NCBI GenBank assembly: GCA_032871835.1
Contig: CM065302.1
Location: 2,355,094 to 2,419,093 of the forward strand
DNA: 64,000 bases
Origin: Dipteronia dyeriana
Lineage: Eukaryota; Streptophyta; Magnoliopsida; Sapindales; Sapindaceae
Direction of reading: 5' to 3'
Below are positions 21,910 through 32,929 of the stretch, one piece after another (position 1 is the stretch's first letter; each line of letters starts with the position of its first letter). The position numbers and the translations under genes were made by a program. The notes below the pieces were generated by a model. It was not told the origin of the DNA. It saw only the letters and a list, made by a program, of their open reading frames with translations, and ran no database searches.

Positions 21910-23543
21910 GATTCAATTATTTATTTGTCAACGGTGGTTTAATCAACCCCTTCTTTACCCTTAGAAAGTGACTCATCATCATTTTTACCAGATTCAAGAA
22001 TAGGTTTTTCGATGACCTTACCACTACGAAGAGTGATAATTGATTTGACTTGATCTGGGTGTTGGTTATTATCATAGGAACTTGACTGACTCTTGGGATT
22101 TGGTTGTGGTTGAGATGGAAACTTACCTTTTTTGTGTGTGGTGAGTATAGAAGCAATCTTTACCAAAGTATCTTTAACATCTGTCAAGGTTTGTGCAGTT
22201 TGACTGTTAATGGATTCTTGCTTCTCAATGAATGAGTGCAAAGTGTCTTCAAGGTTTTTCCTAGATGGTGGGACATAAGGCGTATAACCTTGAGGGTTTT
22301 AGAAATTCTGGTGTGTTTGTGGATGTGATAGACCCGGTGGTTATGAAGACTGGGCTTGATTGTTGTTCCTCCAACTAAAGTTTGGGTGATTTCTCCAACC
22401 AAGATTGTAGGTTTGTGAATATGGGTTGGAATTTGGCTTGTTGAAAATGTGCAAAACATTGGCTTGTTCATGAAGGCAATCTTTTATGACCGGTAAAGTT
22501 AGGCAACTATGAGTGAAATGATCATCAGAACCACATACATGGCATGCAATTTCTTATACAGGTTTTACATGTTCACTCTTTTTAGTTTCTAAAGCTTCAA
22601 CTTTCCTAGCTAGGGATACGAATCTAGCTTGAAGGTCATGATCTTCCCTAAGATTGTAAATGCCTCCACTAGATGGAGATGGTTGTGGTTTGCTTATGGA
22701 CTCATAAGAACCAATGGTGTCCCAATTTTGAGCACTTTCGGCGATATGGTCAAGGTATTCAAGTGCTTCTTCAGAATTTTTGTCACTGAACTCCCCATTA
22801 CACATCATTTCAATGATTTGTCTACCTTGGGGTGTGAGTTCCTCATAGAAATGTGACACTATCCTTCATGTTTCAAAACCATGATGTGGACAGACATTTA
22901 ACAACTCTTTGAACCTATCCCAACATTGGTAAAGTGTTTCCCCAGGTTTTGGGGCAAATGAAGTGATTTGCCTCTTAAGAGAGTTTGTTCTATAAGGTGG
23001 GGAAAATTTCTTTAAGAACTGTTGTTGCATATCATTCCAAGTTTGGATTGATCCTGACCTAAGGTTTTGTAACCAAGTTTTAGCTTTATCTTTTAAGGAA
23101 AAAGGGAAAAACTTAAGCTTGATTATATCTATGCTAACATTTTGGTCAGTGCAAGTGTTACAGACTTCCTCAAACTCTCTAAGATGCAAATATGGATTTT
23201 CAGATTCAAGACCGTGAAAATTGGGTAAAAGTTGAATGATTCCTAGTTTAAAATTAAAGTGTGTTGCATTTGGTGGGAAAGCTATGCATGAAGGTGCTCT
23301 AGTACGTGTGAGATTCATGTAGTCTCTAAGAGTTCTATGTGGATTTGGGTTAATGTGTTGGTCATGGTCAACATAAGACGGATGGTTGCTGTGTTGAGAC
23401 ACGTTGTCAAGGTTGTCTAAAAGGTTTTCGGCTTGGTTTCCTGTTGGATGTCTATATGGGTTTTCAGCTATGTTGTTAGTGAATGTGTGTGATTGTGATC
23501 TCCTAATTAATCTACCACTAGATGTTCGAGACCAACGTCTCAT
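21910..23543 (-). pseudogene. gag of Athila element B, broken
   Basis: Starts MRRWSRTSSGRLIRRSQSHT at 23543. The Retrotrans_gag region includes LKFFPFSLKDKAKTWLQNLR, QFLKKFSPPYRTNSLKRQI and LYQCWDRFKELLNVCPHHGF. A stop at 22866-22868 replaces an expected Trp, after which the same frame continues to 22554. A zinc knuckle CHVCGSDDHFTHSC (CX2CX4HX4C) follows near 22545-22500. Further downstream are SIITLRSGKVIEKP and several more stops. Gag is therefore truncated, though its wording is well preserved. Confidence 0.83.
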
Positions 23544-23994
23544 ACAAATTTAATGAGGGTTCATGGAGTTGAAATACACACAAATGAAGAAAATAAAAGA
23601 AAAAGTGATAAAAATAACAAGATGCAAAATTCTAGGGGTATAAATGCAAATATGTACAAGTATTTGGGTAAAAGTGCAAATAATTAAAAATAAAGGGACT
23701 AAAGTGAAAATATGATAATTACAGTGACTGATATGCAAAAATGAAAAATAAAATGACCTATATGCAAATGCAAACTAGATCTAAGCTAAAATGCAAATAA
23801 AAAGTACAATGACTAAAATGCAAAAATGTGATTAAAGATAACAAGTTTTTTTTTTAAAGGGATGAAGTTTATGATTGAGATGAGTGTTGCAAAATTAAAT
23901 ACAAAATAAAAATAAAGAAGATAGAAAAAAAATAGCAAAACTAAAATAAAATTAAAAAAAGAAATTACTACTACAAAGAAAATGCGGACTTACC

Positions 23995-24012
23995 TCCCCG
24001 GCAGCGGAACCA
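23995..24012 (-). other. Primer binding site of element B (tRNA-Asp type)
   Basis: The sense strand reads TGGTTCCGCTGCCGGGGA, separated from the LTR end by the usual AGTTTTT-like spacer. Confidence 0.82.
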
Positions 24013-24018
24013 AAAACT

Positions 24019-24691
24019 TGACACGTCCTAAAGAAGTGTTCATACTCTCAAGTATAAGAGTGTCATAGTAATAAATTAACCGATAAGACCGGGTCGAACC
24101 ACAGGGAGGTTGTTCACTTGTCCTTGTAGAATTAATTATCTAGATTAATTACTAAGCTTATAAAATGAAAATCAATTAAAATTAACACTGGGGCTAAGAG
24201 ATCCACTGTTGGTATTTCGAATATGATCAAATAATTAATATTTAGTCCAGATTAATGGGATGGTATTCCACTACACTGACCACTCTCTAATAGATGTGGG
24301 TAAAAGTACTCACTGTGCCTGACAATATCTGTCTATCTACAGTGAGTCAAAAACTCCACAAAAATTAGAGGGGATAAACCACTCTCTGATAGATATGGGT
24401 AAAAGTACACACTGTACTAGACAATATCTTTGTATTTCCATGCACATACATAACGACATCAGACAACCCTATTGTCTTGCCTTTTTACCATACACATGTA
24501 TCCAATGCACGTACTATATATATATATATATATATATTAGAATAAAACTGCTCATGCAGTTATACAAGTTGGTACATGGGCTTTGCATGTATTGGGCTAG
24601 GTTGCTTGGGCTTTGCATATATGTCATGGGCTTGGGTTTGGTCCACTTGGGTGTATAATGGGTCTCCAACCCATACCCAAATATATCAACA
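24019..24691 (-). repeat. 5' LTR of Athila element B
   Basis: The sense strand starts TGTTGATATATTTGGGTATG at 24691 and ends CTTTAGGACGTGTCA at 24019, 673 bp with TG...CA ends. The last ~415 bp match the inverted LTR at 16301-16716. The first ~260 bp, which include an (AT)n run at 24517-24538, have no match there. Confidence 0.75.
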
Positions 24692-25417
24692 GTATTCTAC
24701 TAGCATGTAAGAATGTAATAAACTAAATAACACAAACGCTCACACGAAAATATGAATATTAGAAAAATGCTAGGGAATCAATACAACATAATTAAACTAC
24801 TCAATGTAATTCATAAGTCTCATTAAAACACTTAAATCCAATTGATAGGGTTTGTTTCATGAAGTACCTAATCTTTCCTATTACTCACACACGGTCATGT
24901 AATGAGCAATGGCTAGAATTAGTTTTTAATTAAAACTCTAAACCAAATCACACATAGCATGATCATGCATATGGAAATTTTCTAAATTATTAAGCTTGTA
25001 ATTAAAGACTAAATGAGATGGTCACCCACATCTAACCCTCAACATCATAAATAAACTAATCCTAATACAAACATTATTGAGGTCTCATTTGAATATAAGT
25101 GAAGGAATTAGAGACTACAAATGTATTTAATTAATAACCATTAGACTATAGGATTACAAAAAGTTGTTCAACCGGTTTACATTAATCCCCTAACTTAGAA
25201 ATTAGTTACACATTAAGGAAGAGAAATAAAACAAAGAAGAGTTAAAGAAGAAACCCAAGTTGGTCATTTGAGGTTCCTTGATTTGTAAGCTTCCTCTTCT
25301 TGTTTTCCAAGGTTCCAAGATGAATAGAGGAATGAAAGTGTCCAAGGATGGTGATGGAAGGGTGAAAGTGTCCAAAAGTTCGTGTGGCTAATGTTACATC
25401 ACCAAAATATAAGATAG

Positions 25418-25426
25418 GTATTTATA
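25418..25426 (-). promoter_or_regulatory. TATA box of LTR D
   Basis: The minus strand reads CCATATAAATACC about 65 bp downstream of the GCGAC-rich block, the same arrangement as in LTR C. Confidence 0.6.
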
Positions 25427-25489
25427 TGGATCCAAAAATAGGTCATGAATCAACCTAGAAACGCGTGCTGGTGGATTGTCACCTCCCTG

Positions 25490-25760
25490 AATGTCGCGGT
25501 CGTTCATGACAGAATTCATGACCACGACACCTCACTTCTTTGTTCCGCGTCTTATTTTCAGGCGACACCTCGAGTGACATTGGCTAGAAAAGTTGATGTC
25601 GCATGTTCTGTCGCGGTCTCCCATGACAATACTTAGACCGTAACATGTCGCTTTCTTCAATTTCGTGCATGCTCTCCAAACGACTCTTAAAACAAGTTGT
25701 TGTCGCCTATCATGTCGCGGTCTACGATGACGATGTACCATGACCGCAACAGCTCGTGCC
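25490..25760. repeat. GCGAC-rich block of LTR D
   Basis: Repeated GTCGCGGTC, CATGACCGCGAC, GGCGACACC and ATGTCGC words over 270 bp upstream of the LTR TATA box. It is related in wording to 13048-13140 in LTR C. Confidence 0.65.
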
Positions 25761-25966
25761 TTTTTATCCAAGTTGCCAATTTCTAGCATTTTTTGTTCCC
25801 AACTTCACTCATATCTCTCATATGATGCCCATAATATAAAATCCTGCAAAAACACTCAATCAAGCCATTAAACACTTGATTTTACCCGAGAATTAAGCAA
25901 TACGTATATAAAGGAAGACTCGAAATTTAGTGTTATCATGGCTCGATCAGTAGAACACCCAATATT

Positions 25967-26004
<38 letters not shown>

Positions 26005-26029
26005 TATTTATCACTTTTAATATTGTTAA

Positions 26030-26610
26030 TTATCATTAGTTAATACCTTCTTCCTAAGCTTCTTTCATTATTTAATTAGCTTTTTAAATCAAAAATATTA
26101 ATATTTAAATGAAACTCATGTAACGAGATGAGACTAATTCGCTGGTATACCTCCGTACTTACACCACGATGTTGTTGATTCGAGTTCTCACCCCTCCCAC
26201 CACTAGGCTACTTTCTGACTCCGATGTGGACTACACCCTCCAAGACGACAGCAGATTGATCGGGCCCTGCTAAACTGCAGATTCTGTGTACCCAAGATAT
26301 ACCCTGACCACATCGTCCTGCAGTTTTAGCGGATCCATTGTTTTAAAGCCCAACAAGCCCAATCACCGTCTAAACAATCCTAAGTGTTAGCACCCAAATA
26401 CCCAATTCATAATTTTTGTGTTTTCCGTTTTTCGTTTCAATTCTTCAAGTTTAAAGTATATATATATATATATTCTCGACCACCAAAATTAGAGAATCAA
26501 TATAGCCATATAGGGTATGTTTGTTTCACAGTACTAGGCTGTAAAACTGGGCTGGACAGTACTAATTTAGTGCTGTCATTTGTTAGGCAAAAAAATTCAA
26601 TTGGATTAAT
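26030..26610 (-). repeat. Right arm of the ~550-bp inverted repeat (partner 12000-12530)
   Basis: The reverse complement follows 12000-12530 with moderate divergence and a few indels. Its outer end runs into the start of duplicated segment copy 1. An (AT)n run lies just outside it at 25971-26000. Confidence 0.72.
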
Positions 26611-27139
26611 TAATGAACGATGATAATGATATTTACATCCTTTTTATAATTATATCTATTAGAATTTTTAAAAAATCTCTATTTTATAAATAAATCCCAA
26701 TTAATATCAAAAATATCATTTCTTTTATTGTATTGTCGTAAGTACACACCAACTATAACTCTTATTATGTAATTTAATAAACTTTATTATTATTTAAAAA
26801 AAATGTTACTTTTAATTTTCTTACTACTCTTTCTCTTCCCTACTATTTTTCTCTTTTTGACTTTTTCAAAATCAAACTCTATTTTTCATTAAAAATCATT
26901 TTCGTTAAACAATTCATCTTAAAATTTTTGTATTGAAGAACAACTTTCTATTTGAGAGAGTTATAGGAATGTAAAATTTGTAACATGTTCCAGCTGATAT
27001 GAAAGTATATACATGTTAAATGACATTTCATAAAAAAAAAAAAAAAAAGTGTTCGTTGAAATTGAAAAACATATATTTTTTTTTATCAAAAAAGAACATC
27101 TAATATTGAAAAATAAAAAAAGTTTTTAGTTTAAACATA

Positions 27140-27570
27140 TAATTGTAAAGCTATTTCTTGTTCTTGAACAAAATATATATTATGAGACATGATCAGTAGC
27201 TCTTCCTATACATTATTATGATAATATATTATAATATAATTAGATAAATATACTTTAAGAAGTCTTTTCTCTAGTCAATGTGTTATGATTTTAACAAAAT
27301 TAGTACCACATTAATCTATAATAATAATCAAAATTTTCACAAGTTATGATGAGTATGTTTTTAACGTCGATCAATACCTTTAAGGTCGTGAAAATTTTAG
27401 TAATTAAATTAAACATTCACCTAATTGATCAAGACGTACGGTATGGCTTGTAAAAAATTCAGATAATATACCGACCTAATAATTTCCTAATAACTCACCC
27501 TAGTTTTGGCCGGGTTTTTATAATGCCCATTAGAGTTTGAAATTGAATTATTAAAATATGGAAACTTTTT
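27140..27570. repeat. Direct repeat within copy 1, left unit (partner 29366-29760)
   Basis: About 430 bp with strong similarity to 29366-29760: GAGACATGATCAGTAGCTC, CTTTAAGAAGTCTTTT and TAATTTCCTAATAAC shared in order. A shorter third piece lies at 28515-28690. A unit of AT-rich sequence has therefore been amplified in front of CBP60 copy 1. Confidence 0.75.
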
Positions 27571-28149
27571 TTTATCAAACAATTGGCTTTAATAACTAGA
27601 ACTTAAAAGTTATTTTTTTTTTATAATATCAACATTTCATATAATGATATAATGAACAATCAAATATTATCTTTTTGAGTAATGTTAGACTTTTTAATTT
27701 TTAAAAGAAAAAATTCTCCCAAATGGTATTGTTTGTATTGTTACGTGAGGTATTAACATATCGTAAATCATGAGATTATATGATGTTGACATTTATGTGT
27801 CAACAACATTTGAAAAATAAAATTGATTTTTTTTAAGAAGCCTTACATTACTCTTATCTTTTTTTCAATACAAATCAATAAAATTCTATTCAATTTCTTG
27901 TAATTATGTATAAAAGTCGAACAAGCTCCATATAAAATTTTGACAAAATACATATGGAATCTGTGAAGTCCATCAAAATCTATCACTTAAAATAAATTTA
28001 TCTAACTCCAAACAACTCTAAAATGTGGACATAAAATATACAGGATAAACTTTTTGTGTTTTAAATCTTTTTTCAAATGGCTTGTTACTCTCTTAATAGG
28101 TCCATGATAATGACTATGTAGGGAAGAAAAAAAGATGTAATACGAGGGC

Positions 28150-28335
28150 AGGGGAGGAGGTAGAGGAGGATTGATGGGGCCATGGCCCCCTCCCTCCGTA
28201 AAAAAACTCTGAAGTTCTTTTTAATATAATTATAAAGCACATGAAAATTTTAATTTTTACTCATTTTGGCCCCTTTAATATTTTTTGTTTTTACATATTA
28301 ATTTCTCCAATCTTGAATTTCTGACTTCGTCCCTG
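28150..28335. mobile_element. hAT-type MITE, 186 bp
   Basis: The ends are (C)AGGGGAGGAGG and CTTCGTCCCTG, imperfect inverted termini of the common plant hAT form. Both sides carry the octamer ACGAGGGC (28142-28149 and 28336-28343). Paralogous places at 28815, 29850 and 52285 show the uninterrupted target. There is no coding capacity. Confidence 0.7.
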
Positions 28336-29365
28336 ACGAGGGCATTCATATATCACATGCGGTGTCCTAGTGTAAATTTAAGTGAAATTTATTTTCAATT
28401 AAAGGTTCAAATCTAGACTACACAATTAAAGTTGTATAACTTGTATTTACATTTTAGTGTGCAATCCATCGTGTCACGATTATATTTGTTAAAACACCTG
28501 TGAGTGTTGCCCATTACGTAAACATTCACATAATTGATCAAGATGAACGGTATGGATTGTAAAAAAAATCAGACAATATACTGAACCAATAATTTCCTAA
28601 TAACTCACCCTAGTTTTGGCTGGGTTTTTATATTGCACATTAGAGCTTGAAATTGAATTATTAAAATATGGAAAGTTGGAAACTTTATCTTTCGGTATGA
28701 ATGATTATAATATATTAAAATTAATCAAACAATTGGCCTTAATAACTGGAATTTAAAAGTTATTATTATTTTTCTTTCGTCTGACTTTATGCAGGGAAGA
28801 AAAAAAGTATGTAATACGTGGACATTTATATACCATATGTGGTGTCCTTGTGTAAATTCCGGTGAAATCTACTTTCGAGTTTCGATTAGAGCAGCTTCAA
28901 TAGAGAGTGCTGGTGTCAATATATGTAATTGACACAAACATCAGCATGTACATTTTCTTTTACAATTTTCAAATATCTCAAATGCGAGCAGATATATTTG
29001 AATTTTAATTACAAAATGAAAATTATAATAAAAATCAATCAATAACTCATAATTTTGTTTCTGTTTTTCTTAAGTGTTGATATCAAATGAATTTTTTTTT
29101 TCTTATTTTCATTTAATTTAATATATTTAATTAAAAACAGATGACTCCCATAATTTTTTTCTCCTTAATTCTTTCCTTTCTCCGATCAATAATAATAATA
29201 AAAAGTTTCTGCTGTCACGGTATCCGTTCCAAAAATAAAGAAAAAAGTTACTAAATTAAATGAAACAATACACTAATTAATTAATTTCAAAAATAATTAA
29301 ATTAAAAATCTCAGTCACCCCTTGTCGAAAGACGCATTTCTTGCTGGCATGTTCTACTTTTAATT

Positions 29366-29760
29366 AATTGTAAGGCTATTTCTTGTTTTTCGGAACAACA
29401 TATATATTATGAGACATGATCAGTAGCTCCTTCCTATACATTATTATGTTAATATATTATAATATAATTAGATAAATATACTTTAAGAAGTCTTTTTTCT
29501 AGTCAATGTGTTATGATTTTAACAAAATTAGTTCCACATTAATATATAATAATAATAATAAAAATTCAAGTTTTTAATGTTGATCAATCACTTTAAGGTC
29601 GTGAAAATTTTGATAATTAAATTAAATATTCACAAAATTTATCAAGACGGTATGGATTGTAAAAAATTCAGACAATATACCTACCTAATAATTTCCTAAT
29701 AACCCACCCCAGTTTTGGGACATTAGAGAGAAATTGAATTATTAAATTATGGAAACTTTA
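29366..29760. repeat. Direct repeat within copy 1, right unit
   Basis: Partner of 27140-27570. It is the unit that lies closest to the CBP60 start and corresponds to the join in copy 2. Confidence 0.72.
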
Positions 29761-29985
29761 TCTTTTGGCCGGGTTTTTTATTCTTTTTTCATCTGGCTTG
29801 TTACTCTCTTAATAGGTCCATGATTATGTAGGGAAGAAACAAAGACGTAATATTTGGGTATTCATATACCACATGCCGACGTAATATGTGGGTATTCAAT
29901 TAAAGGTTCGCTACACAATGAACGTTGTATAACTTGTATTTATATTTTGGTGTGACTGTTTGATCAAGCTATTGTCTAAATCGAT

Positions 29986-29987
<2 letters not shown>

Positions 29988-30031
<44 letters not shown>
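29988..30031. repeat. (AT)n microsatellite in the CBP60 copy 1 leader
   Basis: About 22 AT dinucleotides, some 120 bp before the start codon. Copy 2 has only a short TATATAT run at the same place (about 52608-52620). Confidence 0.9.
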
Positions 30032-30038
<7 letters not shown>

Positions 30039-30150
30039 TCAGTTTAGGTGGTGTTGTGCTTGAAATTTCTATAAGAATACAAGTTATCAAGTTAGTTTTC
30101 ATAATTAGCGTTTTTTCTGGAAGTGGTGTTTTCTTTTTTCCGGCGCTCTT

Positions 30151-31881
30151 ATGGACGTTGTGACGAGGAAATTGATGAAAGATACGGTCTCTGTAGTTCG
30201 AAAAGAGGTAATATACTAATATAGTAATATGAGCTTTTTTGGCTTGTGTTTTTGTCGGTTTGATTATCAGAGTGTTAATTTTATAAATTTGTGACTTCAT
30301 ACTCCACAATCATTAATCATTTTTAGGTACGAGCGGAGATGAAACGAGAGATGAAAGGTGCCCTGAATCGTGTGTGGGAACGAGTGTGGGAACGTATGAA
30401 ACCAGTGATGGAAGAAGAGACAAAAAAAGAGATGAAACGAACAATGAAATCAGGGATGAGAGTGTGGAAACAAGAGATGGAACGTCTGGCGATGGAGCCG
30501 GTGAAGATGCAACCAGCTAATGAACGAGCGAAGAAAAAACGAGCAATGGAATCAACCTTCAGTACACAGGATGTACCACCTGAACGGAACTTCAATCAGA
30601 GGTTAGTTGCATTGATTCTTTTGTTTCCTAAAAATTTCATCTGTATTATCAATTATGGCAGTAGCTGTCTGATTTTGGTTTTCTTGTTGATTTTGTTGTA
30701 GAACCTCACTTGATCATCAGATTAAGAAATCAGAACAAGTAGAATTCCAATTGCAGTTCATTAATAACAAATTACCAGATGAGATTTATACCAATGACGA
30801 GATAAAACATGACAGTGATGGATCTGTTGAAATTAAATTAATTGATACTATCAGTAGGGAGACGGTAGAATTGGATCCTCATTCTTCGATAGTGATAGAG
30901 ATTGTTGTTCTTGATGGTGATTTTGATTCCGACGGCCATGAAAACTGGACTGAAGAGCAATTCAATGCCAAAATTTTAACTAAACGGCAATTGGTGAATG
31001 GTACTGTAAGGCTATTGGTGAAAGGGAAGCAGCATATTACGTTGACAGATGGAGTTGGTACCATCCAGGAGTTACGGTTCATTGAAAATTCTAGCTGGTT
31101 ACTACCATGTAAAAAGTACAGGCTAGGAGCAAGAGTTTTACAAAGCAACAGTAATAGGGGTCAAGTGAGAATCAAGGAAGCAATAACCGAACCTTTTCGA
31201 GTGTTGGACTATCGTGGAAGAAGTAAGTTTAAAAGCTTTACTCCATTGATCTATATGTTCTTATCAATTAAAAGATGTTAATTAGATTTAGATATATGTT
31301 CCTTTAACTGCTTTATAAATTAATATGTTTGTTTCTGTATCATAATATTGTCTTTGACATATTCTTTTAGAGTACAAGAAACACTATCTTCCATCATTGG
31401 ACGATGAAGTATGGCATTTGAAGAGGATAAGAAAAGATTGTAAATTTCATATACGGTTGATAGATAACAATATTCATACAATCAGGGACTTCAAGCAGGC
31501 GTACAAAACCAATGCCGGTGAACTAAAAGAGGTAATTAAGGACGACCATGATGATGCTTTATCTTGTTCTTGTTTGATGAGTATTAATTATACATGTCGA
31601 TGAATAATCCATCTTAAATTTCTGGACTGCAGATACTAAAAGATTGCTCAGAATCGAATTGGGAAAAGATTGTAAAACATGCTGATAGTGTTGTAGATGA
31701 TGAAAAGCTAAATGCTTCCTCTCAAGGGAAACACGACTTTCGTTTCGAAAATCTCCCTGGACAGAATTCATCTCAAGGATCTAGTGAACTCCCTTTGTTT
31801 CCAATGACAGTCTTCTCAACTCAACCCTGGACGGCACCCACATATTTCCAGCGTACAAGACCCGAATGCTTTGGAAGCTGA
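30151..31881 (+). CDS. CBP60-like calmodulin-binding protein, copy 1 (C-terminally short)
   Basis: Exons 30151-30207, 30327-30601, 30702-31222, 31371-31531 and 31633-31881 join in frame with GT-AG borders and give 420 residues. The start MDVVTRKLMKDTVSVVRKE is followed by a Met/Lys/Arg/Glu-rich stretch. The family domain follows: LQFINNKLPDEIY, FIENSSWLLPCKKYRLGARV and FRVLDYRGR, then YLPSLDDEVWHLKRI. CBP60 proteins are plant transcription regulators that bind calmodulin; members such as CBP60g and SARD1 drive salicylate synthesis. The last ~25 codons appear out of frame: another frame reads HISSVQDPNALEADPNPDVE, so the end is probably frameshifted. The usual long C-terminus is missing. Expression and function are unproven. 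Confidence 0.75.
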
Positions 31882-31905
31882 CCCAAACCCTGATGTAGAA
31901 CAAGT

Positions 31906-32534
31906 AGGTGATTCTTATAAGGCTTTAAGGGACTGTCCTAAATTCAATGCTAAGTGACTTCACCTTAAGTGAATTGGCGAGATCTTTTCAAGTCATCGCA
32001 ATTGGCGGTGTGACACATCCTTTTTCGGTCAAATTTCATCGTTTAGACCCTGTAATTATTGTTTTGCCATTTTAGGAAAGTTTCGTTTTAGTCATAAGTT
32101 GAGTTTGACAAGTTAGAATCGTCTGCCGTCAATTCTGGTTTGGTTATGGTAGTTAGTAGTATTTATTTATGCAATTATCTCAATTTTGCTATTTTTAATA
32201 GTTTTTGTTAATTAACCCCGTTTATTGTTCAATAAGGATTAGGATTAGGGTTAGAGTTTATTAGCTTTAAATAAAGTTGTAAGAAAGGCTCATTATCATA
32301 TTATTCAATAAAAAATCAGAATTCGTTTTTAAAGAGTTTTCTCTTGTTTTTGGAGGATTCCAGATTATTACGGGATACACACATTGATCTTATTCCTTTT
32401 ATATTTTCCGTTACATCAGTAGCTCACTCATATGACAGTCCAGCACCAGGTCTACCGCATTCTCAGTACACAAATCCTAACCAAGGTATACAAATTCTAC
32501 CATACATATATATATATAAAAGAAAGTCCAAGAT
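31906..32534 (+). other. Stretch between CBP60 copy 1 and the MULE; possible CBP60 exon remnant
   Basis: Mostly non-coding and unrecognised. At 32415-32490 the plus strand reads AHSYDSPAPGLPHSQYTNPN, a low-complexity Ser/Pro/Gln/Asn wording like a CBP60 C-terminal half. It ends at AACCAAG/GTATAC, a possible splice donor. A short GGATTAGGGTTAG run at 32238 looks telomere-like but is not an array. Confidence 0.35.
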
Positions 32535-32929
32535 GGGGAAATTGTGAGATATATCACCTTTTTTAAGGTCTGTTGTGATGATGTCACCATTTTAATAACT
32601 TAAGTTTAAAATGCACCTATTATGGTGAACTGCCCAAATTACCCCTAAACTTTAATTTTTTTAAACGCCCTTTCTGAACTCGTTGGTATCTCCCCAAAAA
32701 AGTTATCTGAAAAACTTGACTCTTTCTCCAGATTCTGCAGTAGAAGGTGACAAATATTTATGATCTTCACTTAAATTTCTTTTATTCATTTCAGATATTT
32801 TGCATTCATTTATGTATGGGTTAACAATGTATTCATTCCTCGATATCAATGTATCAATTTCAGATTCTGCACTAGAATGTATGAAAATGGAAAACATCCG
32901 TGCTTTTTTCTTGTGTGACCGAGAATAGT

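Larger units (their letters stand above)
16717..24691 (-). mobile_element. Athila element B, RT-less, with a captured LOG gene and one inverted LTR
   Basis: Sense strand minus: LTR (24691-24019), tRNA-Asp-type primer site (24012-23995), gag, protease remnant, integrase, a degenerate Cys-containing ORF, an intact LOG-like gene, the GGGGACAATGT motif, and a polypurine tract at 16733-16724. RT and RNase H are absent. After the polypurine tract one expects a direct copy of the 24 kb LTR; instead the LTR there is inverted. The chromosomal base after the 5' LTR is GTATT (24692-24696), with no partner found. The element sits inside LTR D. Confidence 0.75.
24692..25899 (-). repeat. Truncated Athila-type LTR D
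   Basis: The sense strand starts TGCTTAATTCTCGGGTAAAA at 25899, the same style as LTR A. A GCGAC-rich block (25490-25760) is followed by a TATA box (25418) and a long leader. The sequence stops abruptly at the LTR start of element B, so B interrupts D. The remainder of D was not found in the window. Confidence 0.65.
26590..31905. repeat. Segmental duplication, copy 1 (partner 48797-54330)
   Basis: Direct-orientation homology with 48797-54330 covers upstream AT-rich sequence and the CBP60-like gene. Examples are TATTATGTAATTTAATAAACTTTATT, AGACATGATCAGTAGCT and CACCCTAGTTTTGGCCGGGT, then all CBP60 exons and introns. The match ends just after AACAAGTAG (31905). Copy 1 carries about 2.2 kb (27570-29755) missing in copy 2, and copy 2 carries three insertions absent here. 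Confidence 0.85.

Noticed and set aside
8711..25899. LTRs A, C and D as LTRs of one and the same element
   Set aside because: Orientation and sequence disagree: C is plus, A and D minus, and similarity is limited to general Athila/Tat features and GCGAC words.
30000..30310. A 132-codon minus-strand frame and a 67-codon plus frame over the (AT)n run, and a similar 67-codon minus frame at 52690
   Set aside because: They read through a microsatellite and the antisense of CBP60 exon 1 and intron 1, with no family resemblance. They are shadows.
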